Numbered from the stretch's first letter, positions 53,793 through 62,304 are shown. The stretch is DNA of 64,000 nt from JAVKSL01 sp050744225 (GCA_050744225.1 JBOGGT010000076.1:62001-126000); one strand, 5' to 3'. Notes: a model not told the origin generated them from the letters alone. Numbers and translations are program-made.

Positions 53793-54819
53793 CGGGTGCG
53801 TCGACCGGCTCGCCCGGCTCGGCCGGCTCGGCCGGGGTAGCGGGTGCCTCGAACTCCACGGTGACGCGCTGGAAACTCTTGTAGCGCTCGATCTGTGAGT
53901 ACGACTCGTAAACCTTGCGGTCGGCCGGCGTCAGGTCGGTGGTGTCAGTGAACAGTGTGGCCAGTCCCCTTGGCCACAGCCGCCGTACGTGGACCACGTT
54001 GATCTCGGCGCATATCACGGTGATCACGGCTTCGAGATAGATCCAGGCCAGCAGCCCAAGGACCACACCGAACACCCCGGCCAGGGCGTCGACCCCGTTC
54101 AGGGCATGGGCAACGTAGTAGGTACCCAGGGTCTGGAGGGCTTGCCAGCACGCTCCCGCCAGGATCGCGCCGGGCAGCACTTGGCGCGTGCTCAGGTCGA
54201 TCGCACTGAGCCACCGATAAGCCAGGGCAAATATGGCCACATTGAGCAAAAAGGAACCCGCTGTGGTGGCGATCCTGGTCAATTCGTTCAAGGTTCCGGT
54301 GGTGTCGATGCTGAATCCGGACAGGGAGGTGGTCACGAGCACTCCCAGGCCGAGTGTGATCAGCAGCACCCCGCTGCGCAACCGGCTCGTAAGCGGGTTC
54401 GGGCGGTCCAGGCGCGGGACAGCCCAGATCCGGTTGAAGGCCTTCTGTGCTGCCTGGACAACTTCGAGGCCTCCGTGGATGCAGACCGCCGCGCTCACGC
54501 CGAGAGTCACGAAACTTCCACGCAGGGCGTGGACGTTGTTGCTGATCTGGGTCCCGATGATCGGGAAGTTGGCCAGGGCGGAGCTGAGCAACTCTTTGTG
54601 GAGTCCGGAGTTGCTACCGACGACCAGGTCCAGGATCGTGACCAGGATCACAAGCAAGAAGAACAGCGAGATGAACCCGTAGAAGGCGATCAGCGCAGCC
54701 AGGAAGTTGCCCTGATCCTCGAAGAACTTGTAGGTGACCGCCAGCGGGAATCCCAGCCAGCGGTGCTGACGCTGGAAGGCGTCGAGCCGGGAGAGCGGGC
54801 CGTTGCCCGCGCTGGCCAA
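53689..54819 (-). CDS. YihY/YhjD-type six-helix membrane protein
   Basis: A 376-residue membrane protein of the YihY family (formerly misnamed ribonuclease BN). Helices: LAALIAFYGFISLFFLLVIL, FVTLGVSAAVCIHGGLEVVQ, VLLITLGLGVLVTTSLSGFS, AGSFLLNVAIFALAYRWLSA and GVFGVVLGLLAWIYLEAVIT, with the conserved FNRIWAVPRLDRP loop. Family members may export lipids or lysophospholipid-like compounds; function unproven. The C-terminal 60 residues are Pro/Glu/Ala repeats (EAPATPAEPAEPGEP) that overlap lnt. TTG 54819 is 2 bp after gtrA. Confidence 0.88.
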   Translation of the reverse strand: MASAGNGPLSRLDAFQRQHRWLGFPLAVTYKFFEDQGNFLAALIAFYGFISLFFLLVILVTILDLVVGSNSGLHKELLSSALANFPIIGTQISNNVHALRGSFVTLGVSAAVCIHGGLEVVQAAQKAFNRIWAVPRLDRPNPLTSRLRSGVLLITLGLGVLVTTSLSGFSIDTTGTLNELTRIATTAGSFLLNVAIFALAYRWLSAIDLSTRQVLPGAILAGACWQALQTLGTYYVAHALNGVDALAGVFGVVLGLLAWIYLEAVITVICAEINVVHVRRLWPRGLATLFTDTTDLTPADRKVYESYSQIERYKSFQRVTVEFEAPATPAEPAEPGEPVDAPATPAEPPLSPPPTPPEPPGPRPTTQEGPPRARRG

Positions 54820-54821
54820 AC

Positions 54822-55382
54822 TCAGGCGGACTGCCCGCTGAGCCCTGGGACTTGATCGCCGTCGGGGGTGGCCGCCGTTGGGCCTCCCTCGCCGCCAGAC
54901 CCCTCCGCGTCACCCCCGGGTACGTCCCGGTCGACAAACAGCAACCGGTTGAAGATGACAAACTTTCCTATCCAAAGCACTCCGTAAGAGGCCAGGGACG
55001 CGATCTCGGTGAGCGCGGTGACCCCGTCGCGTGAGAGCTTCAGCTGATGTCCCAGGCCGGCGGCCAGGTCAACCGCGTAGACAGAGAAGGCCAAGCCGAT
55101 GAAGGCCAGCACCCAGAACGGGAGCACCTCTTGGAACAGGCGCGAGCGGCCCCGCTTGCCCCACGCCCAGTAGCGATTCAGGGTATAGGAGGGTACCGTG
55201 CCCACCGCACAGGCGATGACCTGGCACCAACCCGCGCTCGCCACCCTGAGCACATCGAAAGTCACGAACAGGGTGAGCAGGCTGACCAACACCGATACGA
55301 CCGAGACCACGGTGTACTTGATCGCCTTGCGTCCGGTTGGGGTCCGAGCCATCTCCAAAAGGGCGCGCCGGGACAGGTCCAC
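54822..55382 (-). CDS. GtrA-family membrane protein
   Basis: A 186-residue protein with four helices: TVVSVVSVLVSLLTLFVTFD, CQVIACAVGTVPSYTLNRYW, LPFWVLAFIGLAFSVYAVD and SLASYGVLWIGKFVIFNRLL. The NRYWAWGKRGRS and KFVIFNRLLF stretches are typical of GtrA, a probable flippase for polyprenol-linked sugars. A Gly/Asp-rich tail follows. GTG 55382 lies 8 nt from a TAGCAT hexamer. It forms an operon with the YihY-type gene. Confidence 0.9.
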   Translation of the reverse strand: MDLSRRALLEMARTPTGRKAIKYTVVSVVSVLVSLLTLFVTFDVLRVASAGWCQVIACAVGTVPSYTLNRYWAWGKRGRSRLFQEVLPFWVLAFIGLAFSVYAVDLAAGLGHQLKLSRDGVTALTEIASLASYGVLWIGKFVIFNRLLFVDRDVPGGDAEGSGGEGGPTAATPDGDQVPGLSGQSA

Positions 55383-55390
55383 TTGGGCTG

Positions 55391-55396
55391 ATGCTA
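55391..55396 (-). promoter_or_regulatory. -10 element (TAGCAT), leaderless, for gtrA-yihY
   Basis: Minus-strand TAGCAT ends 8 nt before GTG 55382. It lies at the stop of the metal permease gene transcribed toward it. Confidence 0.45.
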
Positions 55397-56215
55397 GCTG
55401 CTCGATGCCGGGTTACGCACACCCCCGCGATGGTGGCGGTGAGCATCCCAGGTCCGTCCAACCGCGTAGGCAAGCCCACCGAAGCTCCCTATGAAGAACC
55501 CGACCGGAAGGTTGGAGACAAACGAGATCGCGATGGATGCCCACACCGTTGCCAAAGCGATTGCGACAGACCAAGCCATGGCCAGCCCGGGACGGCTGGT
55601 GAACGAGCGGGCCGCGGCCGGGGGGCTGATCAGGAGGCTGAAGGTGAGGAGGGTCCCCACCACCGGGACCGCAGCAGCGGTGGTCAGGGCGATCACCAAC
55701 AGCAGGCAGACTTCCATGCCCTGGCACCGGATGCCTCTGGCCGAAGCCACCTCCGGGGTGATGCCGGACAGGGTGAGCGGACGGTAGAGGGCGAGCACGG
55801 CCGCCGCGCACACCGCGGCTATGAGGGCGGTGGGCAGGAGCTCGGAGCTGGCGACCCCGAGGACCTCGCCGAACAGCAGGGAGTAGATCTCTGGCGCGTA
55901 CTCGGTGGTCATGGACGCAAAGAGGGCTCCAAGCCCGAGCATGGCCACGACCGCGAGCGCTGCGGCCACGTCGCGCCGCCCTCGCCTTCCAAGTGCGCCG
56001 ATGCCCAGCGCCCCGAGCAACGCGAACACCCCGAGGCCAACGATTGCGTTCACCCCCACCAGGGCCGCCCCGGCCGCTCCGGCGAACGCCCCGTTGGGGA
56101 TGACGTGCGCGGCGAAGGCCGCACCCCGCAACACGACGAAGAACCCCACCATCCCTGCGACCACACCCAAGATGGTGGCCACCTCCCAGGTGTGGAGCAT
56201 AAATCCGGAAAACAT
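55394..56215 (-). CDS. Metal ABC transporter permease (second)
   Basis: A 273-residue ABC-3 family permease (ZnuB/MntB type). Helices include VATILGVVAGMVGFFVVLRG, LVGVNAIVGLGVFALLGALG and LLLVIALTTAAAVPVVGTLL; FAAHVIPNGAFAGAAGAALV and ASARGIRCQGMEV match the family's coupling and loop regions. Its ATG shares one base with the stop of the first permease (TGATG). With that permease it likely makes a heteromeric pore. Last gene of the operon. Confidence 0.92.
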   Translation of the reverse strand: MFSGFMLHTWEVATILGVVAGMVGFFVVLRGAAFAAHVIPNGAFAGAAGAALVGVNAIVGLGVFALLGALGIGALGRRGRRDVAAALAVVAMLGLGALFASMTTEYAPEIYSLLFGEVLGVASSELLPTALIAAVCAAAVLALYRPLTLSGITPEVASARGIRCQGMEVCLLLVIALTTAAAVPVVGTLLTFSLLISPPAAARSFTSRPGLAMAWSVAIALATVWASIAISFVSNLPVGFFIGSFGGLAYAVGRTWDAHRHHRGGVRNPASSS

Positions 56216-57102
56216 CAGGCGGTCGCCTCCTTGCGCTTGCCTGGACCTCGGCGGGGCAGTGCGCCAGCCAGCAGGTAAAAGACAAAGATCAAGCTCACCA
56301 CGAAAAAGCTGACCGGCCAGCCCTGGTCGTGGGGGGGCCAGTAGTAGCTGTCGTAGGCAAGCAGGATCCCACCCCAGGTGGCCACCAGGCCGAGGACCGA
56401 GGCGACCAGCATGGCCAGTCCGGTCCGCTTGGTGAGGCGGAGGGCGGCGGCCGCCGGACCGATGAGCAGGGCAGTGCTCAAGATGGCCCCGATGGTCACG
56501 GCCGACAGCGACACCGCGAGCGCCAGGGCTCCGAGGTAGCCGACCCCGACCACGCGGACCGCCACCCCCCGAGCCGCCGCCAGCTCTGAACCGAGGGTGC
56601 TCAGCACCAGCGGCCGGTAGAGGCAGACCACGATGCCCACCGCCAAGGCGCTGAATGCCATCACGACCGGCACGGTCGATCCCGAGAAGGTGAAGATGGA
56701 GCCGAACAGGACGTTGAGGGCGACTCCGGTGGTGCTGGTGACCGTGGTGTCCAGGTACAAGAACAGTGCTGCCAGCCCAAGCGCCGACCCCAGCACGATC
56801 CCGGTGGCGAGGTCGCGCCCACGAGGCCGGCGGATCCCGATCAGCTCCATCACTCCAGCTGCCGCCACGTTCATGGCGACGAAGCCGAACAGCGGGCTGA
56901 TCCCGATCAAGAACGCAGCTGACCCGCCGGCGGTCCCGATGTCGGACAGCGAGTGGCCGGCGAAGGACTGCCCCCGCATCACCGTGATGGTGCCCACCAC
57001 CCCTGAGACCCCGGCCACCAGCCCGCCGACAATCAGTGCGACGTGTACCGGCGAGCTGGAGAAGAACCCAGGACCGAAGATCCCGACCGAGAAGCCCCTC
57101 AC
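56215..57102 (-). CDS. Metal ABC transporter permease (first)
   Basis: A 295-residue ABC-3 family permease with about eight helices: VHVALIVGGLVAGVSGVVGT, VMRGQSFAGHSLSDIGTAGG (typical 'R-G-x-x-F-x-G-H-A' motif), DLATGIVLGSALGLAALFLY, AARGVAVRVVGVGYLGALAL and LSAVTIGAILSTALLIGPAA. GTG 57102 overlaps the ATPase stop (GTGA). It probably transports zinc or manganese together with the second permease. Confidence 0.93.
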   Translation of the reverse strand: MRGFSVGIFGPGFFSSSPVHVALIVGGLVAGVSGVVGTITVMRGQSFAGHSLSDIGTAGGSAAFLIGISPLFGFVAMNVAAAGVMELIGIRRPRGRDLATGIVLGSALGLAALFLYLDTTVTSTTGVALNVLFGSIFTFSGSTVPVVMAFSALAVGIVVCLYRPLVLSTLGSELAAARGVAVRVVGVGYLGALALAVSLSAVTIGAILSTALLIGPAAAALRLTKRTGLAMLVASVLGLVATWGGILLAYDSYYWPPHDQGWPVSFFVVSLIFVFYLLAGALPRRGPGKRKEATA

Positions 57103-58034
57103 TGGCTAGGCCGACGTGGCGGAGCCGACCTCGCCGGAGCCGCCCTGGCTCTGGTGTGGGACCCTTCGCAATGGGCGTCATCGCGCCCTGCCACCACCAG
57201 GACCCGGCCGTTGACGTGGATGACGTCCACCCGGTGCCCGTACAGGGCGCTGAGGGTCTCCGTGCGCACCACCTCTTCGGTGGTTCCGCTGGTTGCCCGC
57301 CCGGCCGCGAGGTAGATCACCCGGTCCATCGAGTCGAGCAGGGGGTTCATGTCGTGGGCAGAGATCAGGACCGCGATCCCCGAGGAGGTGGCGATACGCG
57401 CCAGCAGGGCCACCACCTCTTCCTCGCTGCGGAGGTCCAGGTTTGCCAGGGGCTCGTCGAGTAGCAGCAGCTTGGGCCGGCTGATGAGGGCGTGCGCGAT
57501 CATCACCCGCTGCTGCTCGCCGCCGGAGAGGTTCCCGACCCGCGCCTCGTCCAGGTGAGTGGCATCCACCGCCGCCAGGACCTCGTCGATGGCGGCGCGG
57601 CGCGCAGCTGATGGCCATGGAATACCCAAGCGGTGGCCGTCCAGGCCCAGCCCGACCAGGTCTCGGGCTCGTACCGGCATGTCGGGATCGAGCGCGAGGG
57701 TCTGGGGGACGTAGCCGATCAGCGGGTTGCGGCGCGAGCGGGGACGCCCGGCCACGAGGACCTCCCCCGATGTCGGGGTGACCAGGCCGAGTATTGCCCG
57801 CAGGAGCGTGGTCTTGCCCGCCCCGTTGGAGCCGATCAGCCCGGTGACCTCACCGGGCCCCAGCTTGAAGCTGACCCGGTGGAGGACCTCGCGTCCACCC
57901 AGCGACACGCTGAGCTGGTTGACCGTGAGGATCGCCGCCGCCGCCGCGCCCGGCGCGCCCGCAGCGGTCGGTGCGCCCGGCTCGACCGCAGCCGTGTCCG
58001 GCCCGCCCGAGCGGGTAACGGCCCGGATGCGCAC
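57099..58034 (-). CDS. Metal ABC transporter ATPase
   Basis: A 311-residue ATPase: Walker A GLIGSNGAGKTTLLRA, Q-loop IGYVPQTLALDPD, signature NLSGGEQQRVMIA, Walker B LLLLDEPLANLD and switch His in SAHDMNPLLD. An N-terminal Ala/Gly/Pro-rich extension of about 35 residues precedes the domain, and about 40 residues rich in Arg/Ala/Pro follow it. GTG 58034 begins two bases after the binding-protein stop. Confidence 0.94.
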   Translation of the reverse strand: MRIRAVTRSGGPDTAAVEPGAPTAAGAPGAAAAAILTVNQLSVSLGGREVLHRVSFKLGPGEVTGLIGSNGAGKTTLLRAILGLVTPTSGEVLVAGRPRSRRNPLIGYVPQTLALDPDMPVRARDLVGLGLDGHRLGIPWPSAARRAAIDEVLAAVDATHLDEARVGNLSGGEQQRVMIAHALISRPKLLLLDEPLANLDLRSEEEVVALLARIATSSGIAVLISAHDMNPLLDSMDRVIYLAAGRATSGTTEEVVRTETLSALYGHRVDVIHVNGRVLVVAGRDDAHCEGSHTRARAAPARSAPPRRPSQ

Positions 58035-58036
58035 GG

Positions 58037-58999
58037 CTACAGCTTCACCGTGGAGGTGCGGTCGGCCACGGCCTTGGTGAGGGCGGTCACCTCGGCCAGC
58101 ATCCAGGTCTGGTAGGTGTAGCCAGGGGTGGGCATTGTCTCGTATACCCCCACCACCGGTATCCCGTCGGCCCTGGCGGCGTTGATGAAGCTCTGGGTGA
58201 GGGGGTCGGTGACCTGCTGGTTGTACACGAGCACCCTTACCTTGTGCTGGCTGAAAAGGCTGGTCTGGAGAGACACGTCCTGGGGCGCGGGATCCACCCC
58301 GTTCATTATCTCTGCCTGGAAGCCGAAAGGCGTCAGGTTGTCAGCACCCATCGCTTGGAGCATGTAGTCCGCTACCGGCTCGGTGGTTGCGACCGGGGTC
58401 CCCCCGTAGCGGGCCTTGAAGGTGGCAATCGCAGCCAGCCAGGGCTTGAGTGAGGCAGCGAAGCTCGCGGCGTTCGCCTTGAAATAGGCGGCGTGTGCCG
58501 GCGCCAGCTCGGACAGGTCGGTGGCCATCGCGCCGGCCACCGCACCCATGGTGGTCGGGTTGTACCAGAGGTGGGGGTTGGGGGTGTCATCCGGCAGTTC
58601 CAGCAGGTCCTGCACGTCGATCGACAGGCGTTTGGGGTTGGCCGACGCCGCCTCCAGCTTTTCCATGAACCCGTCGTAGCCCACGCCGTTCTGGATCACC
58701 AGCTGCGCGGCGCTGACCGACTCCGCCACGCGCGGGCTCACCTCGTAGGTGTGCGGGTCGGTGCTGGGGTTGGATTCGACCGAGGTCACGCTCACGTAGC
58801 GCCCGCCGATCTGGGCCGCCACGTTGCCGTAGGTGTTCTCCGCCGCAACTACCGCGATCTTCCCGCCGGCCCCGCCACCCGCCGCCGCACCCCCGCTACC
58901 CACCGCCATGCCGGGCCCGCAGCCCCCCAGGACCAGGGTTCCGGTGATCGCCAGCGCCAGGAGCCAGCTCTTGCCACCCCCGTACAGCCTCCAGCGCAT
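58037..58999 (-). CDS. Metal ABC transporter solute-binding lipoprotein (ZnuA/TroA-like, altered ligands)
   Basis: A 320-residue cluster A-I binding protein. Signal peptide and lipobox LVLGGCGPG, then a Gly/Ala linker. Ligand sites: His in NPSTDPHTYEVSP and His in DTPNPHLWYNPTT are present, but the third site, usually a His before a F-x-Y motif, reads TTEPVADYML, giving Glu instead, and the fourth acidic residue may be Glu in VVGVYETMP. The metal (Zn, Mn or other) is therefore uncertain. ATG 58999 has a strong AAGGAGG 6 nt upstream, which decides it over ATG 59020. First gene of the operon. Confidence 0.9.
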   Translation of the reverse strand: MRWRLYGGGKSWLLALAITGTLVLGGCGPGMAVGSGGAAAGGGAGGKIAVVAAENTYGNVAAQIGGRYVSVTSVESNPSTDPHTYEVSPRVAESVSAAQLVIQNGVGYDGFMEKLEAASANPKRLSIDVQDLLELPDDTPNPHLWYNPTTMGAVAGAMATDLSELAPAHAAYFKANAASFAASLKPWLAAIATFKARYGGTPVATTEPVADYMLQAMGADNLTPFGFQAEIMNGVDPAPQDVSLQTSLFSQHKVRVLVYNQQVTDPLTQSFINAARADGIPVVGVYETMPTPGYTYQTWMLAEVTALTKAVADRTSTVKL

Positions 59000-59112
59000 C
59001 GTGTTCCTCCTTGTCGGCATCCGTTGCAGATTAGTCTATCAGTAATGGATACCAATGCAAGTAAGGATCCGAGGCCCCCCCGGATGGTGTGTAGCGGTGA
59101 AGCCCGTGCAGG

Positions 59113-59292
59113 ATGCACCGGAAGAACATCTATCTCTCCGAAACCGAGCAGGTGGCCCTCGATGCTCGGGCGGCCGCCGAATGGCGCAGTCGAAGCGACC
59201 TCGTGTGCGCCTTGATCGACCGTGAGCTGAACCTCGAAGAGGACGGATGCCAGGACGTACTCCTTTACGAACTGGCGGAGGAATTTGGCTAA
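59113..59292 (+). CDS. Ribbon-helix-helix (CopG/VapB-like) small protein
   Basis: A 59-residue protein, ATG 59113 to TAA 59290-59292. The sequence MHRKNIYLSETEQVALDARA followed by SRSDLVCALIDRELNLEE fits an RHH fold: a DNA-contacting strand (RKNIYLS) and two helices. Such proteins are usually antitoxins paired with PIN toxins, but no toxin gene follows; the next plus-strand frame has no PIN features. It may be an orphan antitoxin or a stand-alone repressor of the divergent metal transporter, whose start is 113 bp away. Confidence 0.75.
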   Translation: MHRKNIYLSETEQVALDARAAAEWRSRSDLVCALIDRELNLEEDGCQDVLLYELAEEFG

Positions 59293-59351
59293 GAGATCGA
59301 GAGCACTCGTGCCCACGACCCAGATCTTCGCATCGACTGAGTGGTGGCTGG

Positions 59352-59597
59352 TTAGCCAGCACCCTGGTCTGCGGAGCCTCTGCCGTCATTGGCCTGCACG
59401 TAGCCAAGTGGGTGAAGTACCCAGTAAAGGTTGAGGTCGAAGCCCCAACCAAAGGCCTTGGGGGTAAACAAGCGGTGATCCTGGGCATTCCACCATCGGG
59501 ACTTGACCCGAGCCACCGTTGGCCGGCGGAAGTCGTAAGGCATCCCAAGTCGCTTCCCCTGGGGTCCGGGGACTGGCTGATCTGTCTGCTTGATCAT
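59352..59597 (-). CDS. DUF5808-domain small protein
   Basis: An 81-residue protein. The segment SRWWNAQDHRLFTPKAFGWG followed by FDLNLYWVLHP matches the short DUF5808 pattern (W/Y-N-x-x-D-x-R-L-F-V-P-K-x-F-G-x-G-x-x-x-N). The domain is found in actinobacterial and firmicute proteins of unknown function. ATG 59597 has GAGGTG as a ribosome site; GTG 59606 is an alternative. A TAAGAT hexamer lies at 59618-59623 on this strand. It is convergent with the RHH gene and divergent from nurA. Confidence 0.78.
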   Translation of the reverse strand: MIKQTDQPVPGPQGKRLGMPYDFRRPTVARVKSRWWNAQDHRLFTPKAFGWGFDLNLYWVLHPLGYVQANDGRGSADQGAG

Positions 59598-59617
59598 CTC
59601 GATCACCTCTGACCCAA

Positions 59618-59623
59618 ATCTTA
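59618..59623 (-). promoter_or_regulatory. -10 element (TAAGAT) for the DUF5808 gene
   Basis: Minus-strand TAAGAT lies 20 bp before ATG 59597, leaving a short leader containing GAGGTG. Confidence 0.4.
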
Positions 59624-59665
59624 CTGGCCCCACCGGGTGTCACACTCGCGTGGCAAGCTGTAGGG

Positions 59666-60733
59666 GTGGACGCTGCCCTCGACCGACCGCTGGCCGTCGC
59701 CGATCAGTCGGATGCCGGCGGAGGGTCGGCGATGCAGGGGGTGGCCAGCCGGCTGGCGAGGTTGCTCGACGGAGGGGGAGAGCGGCTTGGCGGCGAGGGG
59801 CACGGCGGGCTGGTGGCCGAGCCCGTCGTGCGCATCGCGGTCCTTCCGAAGGCGGCCCAGCCAGCCGAGGTCTGGGCCATCGACGGCGGTCAGGCGACGG
59901 TGGCGGACGCCCGTTGCGTCACGGTGGTGGTGGTCAGGGTGGCTCGCGCCTGCTGGCGGAACGGCGCGTGTTTCACCGAGAAGGTGGGTCCGCTCCGGCC
60001 CTACCTGCTCGGCGGGGATGAGCGGCGGGCCACACTAGCGGACCTGGCAAACATCGGACTGGACCTGCCGGCGGACACCGTTATTGACGCCAACCTGCTG
60101 CGGGACGCCGCGGAGTGGGATGCCCTGGCCCGCACCGTCGAGGAGGCCGAGCCTGGTGCGCTGGTGCTCGTGGACGGGGACCTGCGGCCCGACTGGCGCA
60201 TCCCCGGAGCCTGGGCGGCGCGCATCCTCGCCCGTGCGGCGGAGCGAGGGGTCGTGGTGGCTGCGGTCACCAAGCACTCGGGCTTGGCCCGCGGCGGAGC
60301 GCCGTTGGTGGCCGCCCTGGAGGCCGAGGCCGAGGCAGATCCCGCCCTCGGGTCCCGCGCCCGGTGGTGGGCGGCGGTGGCGCACACCGGGCCGGGCGTG
60401 GAGCCGCCGCTCAGGGTGGCGGTTGCCCGGCTGGACCCGTCGGCCCGTTTCGCCTTCCGGGTCGACGTCCCCGCCCCGCTCGCCCCGCCCGCCCCGCCCG
60501 CCCCGCCCGGCCTGGCCCAGGTGCTGGCCATGCTGGCGGCGGTCTCCGATGACGCGGCGTTCCCCGGGTATCCTTACCCACTGTCGGTGGTGGACGGGCT
60601 GGCGGCCTGCCCCCCCTGGGTCAGACAGGACGCGAGACTCGCCTTGGACGAGCACCTCGACAAGCAGGGAGTTGGTCTGGTGCGGAGAGAGCGATATTTC
60701 ACGGACAGGCATCGGCTCATGGAGCGGGCGTGA
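59666..60733 (+). CDS. nurA: NurA-domain 5'-3' nuclease
   Basis: A 355-residue protein with the RNase H-like NurA fold: EVWAIDGGQATVADARCV holds the first catalytic Asp, LVLVDGDLRPDW the second, VVVAAVTKHSGLARGG the middle segment and FPGYPYPLSVVDGLA the characteristic C-terminal P-x-x-x-x-D/H motif. NurA partners with the HerA hexamer to resect DNA ends. A Pro/Ala repeat (APLAPPAPPAPPG) lies before the last domain. GTG 59666 starts it; a CAAGCT hexamer lies 6 nt upstream. The stop overlaps herA (GTGA). Confidence 0.88.
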   Translation: MDAALDRPLAVADQSDAGGGSAMQGVASRLARLLDGGGERLGGEGHGGLVAEPVVRIAVLPKAAQPAEVWAIDGGQATVADARCVTVVVVRVARACWRNGACFTEKVGPLRPYLLGGDERRATLADLANIGLDLPADTVIDANLLRDAAEWDALARTVEEAEPGALVLVDGDLRPDWRIPGAWAARILARAAERGVVVAAVTKHSGLARGGAPLVAALEAEAEADPALGSRARWWAAVAHTGPGVEPPLRVAVARLDPSARFAFRVDVPAPLAPPAPPAPPGLAQVLAMLAAVSDDAAFPGYPYPLSVVDGLAACPPWVRQDARLALDEHLDKQGVGLVRRERYFTDRHRLMERA

Positions 60734-62304
60734 GCGCAGACATCGCCCCGAGGGGTCGGCTGTACGGCAAGAACGTGCTGGAGGCGGTGTTCCGGGCCGC
60801 TCCCGACGAGGATCTGTTCCTGGGTGAGCTGTTGGTCGGGGTGGACGAGGTGACCGGGAGGCGCTACCTGTTCCGGGTGGTGGACGTCACCTACGGGTCC
60901 GAGCACCGCGAACCCGGATGGGCCGAGCGGGTGGCCGGGACCATGCTGGCCGATGATGCGGCCGGTGAGACCGGCGCGCACCCGCTGCACGACGCGGGGC
61001 GGCGGACCTACCGGGTGGCTGATTGCCGGTGCCTGGGCTACGTCACGCCCGACGGGACCACCTTCCGCAAGCCCAAGAGCCTGCCGACCCAGTTTTCCCG
61101 GGTCTGCTCGCCCGAGCCGGCTGACCTGGCCTTCCTCGCCAGTCGCATGGGGGACCTGCACGTGGGAAGCCTCCGCAGCGGTGAGGAGGAGGTGGATGTG
61201 GGAGTGGGCATCCCCGGAGAGTCTTTGGCGACCCACCTGGGGATCTTCGCCACCACCGGGATGGGCAAGTCCAACCTGATGCAGGTCCTGTCTGGAGCGG
61301 TCATGTGCCGCCAGGGTCGCTATGCCCTCTTGCTGATCGACCCCCACGGCGAGTACCGCAAGGCGCTCGGGCGCCACCCCTGGGCGCCAGAGCGGCTGCG
61401 CACCTACGCCGCGCGGTCCCTTCCAGGGACTTCGGGGCTGCGGATCAGCCTGGGCGAGCTGTCCATCGACGACCTGCGAACCGCGCACGACTGGAGTCGC
61501 CCGCAGGAAGAGGCGCTCTTCGAGCTGGCCCGTCACTACGGCGTGGAGGACCTGACCTGGCTCGCCGAGCTGGCGCGGCTGGACGACCTTCCTGGGTTTC
61601 GGGAGGTGGAGCTGAGGGGGCGTGTGGCACTCAACACCCTCCAGGTGATCCAGCGGCGGGCGCGCCGGATCGTCGGCCTGGCCTGCATCGCCACCGATCC
61701 GGCCGTCTCGGTCGGCGCGGCGGTGCTGCGGGACCTCGGCGACGGGCGGGTGGTACTGGTGGATGTGAGCGGGCTGGGCTCGACCGAGGAGGTGCTGGTG
61801 GCATCCTTCCTCACCCGCCGGGTGCTGGAGGAGTGGTCCTCGGCGTATCTGGACACGCCCGAGGTGCACGAGCGGATGCCGGTGGTGGCGGTGGTGTTGG
61901 AGGAGGCGCAGCGGGTGTTGGGGGGGAACAAGGACCGGGAGTCGAACGTGTTTCCTCGCCTGGCGCGCGAGGGGCGCAAGTTCAAGGTGGGCCTGGTGGC
62001 GATCACCCAGCAGCCGAAGCTCCTGGACGCAGAGCTGTTGAGCCAGCTGAATACATTCTTTATACTGGGGTTGGCGGACGAGAAGGACCGCAGCATCCTG
62101 CGGGGCTCGTCCAAGCAGGACCTCTCTGCGCTGGGCCCGGAGATCCAGACCCTCATGCCCGGCGAGTGCCTGCTGGTGAACCTGGCCGCCCCCTTCGCAG
62201 TCCCCGCGAAGATCGACTTGTACCAGGCCCACCTCGCCTCGGTCCCACCCCCACCCCCACCTCGTCCCGTGGCGCCGCCCAACGTGGCCGCGCTGGTGGA
62301 CTGA
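60730..62304 (+). CDS. herA: HerA-type hexameric DNA translocase
   Basis: A 524-residue FtsK/HerA-superfamily ATPase with an N-terminal HAS-barrel (LYGKNVLEAVFRAAPDEDLF) and the motor: Walker A FATTGMGKSNLMQV, DPHGEYRKAL, Walker B VVAVVLEEAQRVL with the double Glu, the arginine-finger region FPRLAREGRKFKVGL, AITQQPKLLDAELLSQ and LMPGECLLVNL. It translocates duplex DNA and drives NurA. A Pro-rich tail ends the protein. GTG overlaps the nurA stop. Confidence 0.95.
   Translation: MSADIAPRGRLYGKNVLEAVFRAAPDEDLFLGELLVGVDEVTGRRYLFRVVDVTYGSEHREPGWAERVAGTMLADDAAGETGAHPLHDAGRRTYRVADCRCLGYVTPDGTTFRKPKSLPTQFSRVCSPEPADLAFLASRMGDLHVGSLRSGEEEVDVGVGIPGESLATHLGIFATTGMGKSNLMQVLSGAVMCRQGRYALLLIDPHGEYRKALGRHPWAPERLRTYAARSLPGTSGLRISLGELSIDDLRTAHDWSRPQEEALFELARHYGVEDLTWLAELARLDDLPGFREVELRGRVALNTLQVIQRRARRIVGLACIATDPAVSVGAAVLRDLGDGRVVLVDVSGLGSTEEVLVASFLTRRVLEEWSSAYLDTPEVHERMPVVAVVLEEAQRVLGGNKDRESNVFPRLAREGRKFKVGLVAITQQPKLLDAELLSQLNTFFILGLADEKDRSILRGSSKQDLSALGPEIQTLMPGECLLVNLAAPFAVPAKIDLYQAHLASVPPPPPPRPVAPPNVAALVD

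Noticed and set aside
59247..59612. Plus-strand 121-codon frame
   Set aside because: The opposite strand encodes a DUF5808 match with a ribosome site; the plus frame has no family features.
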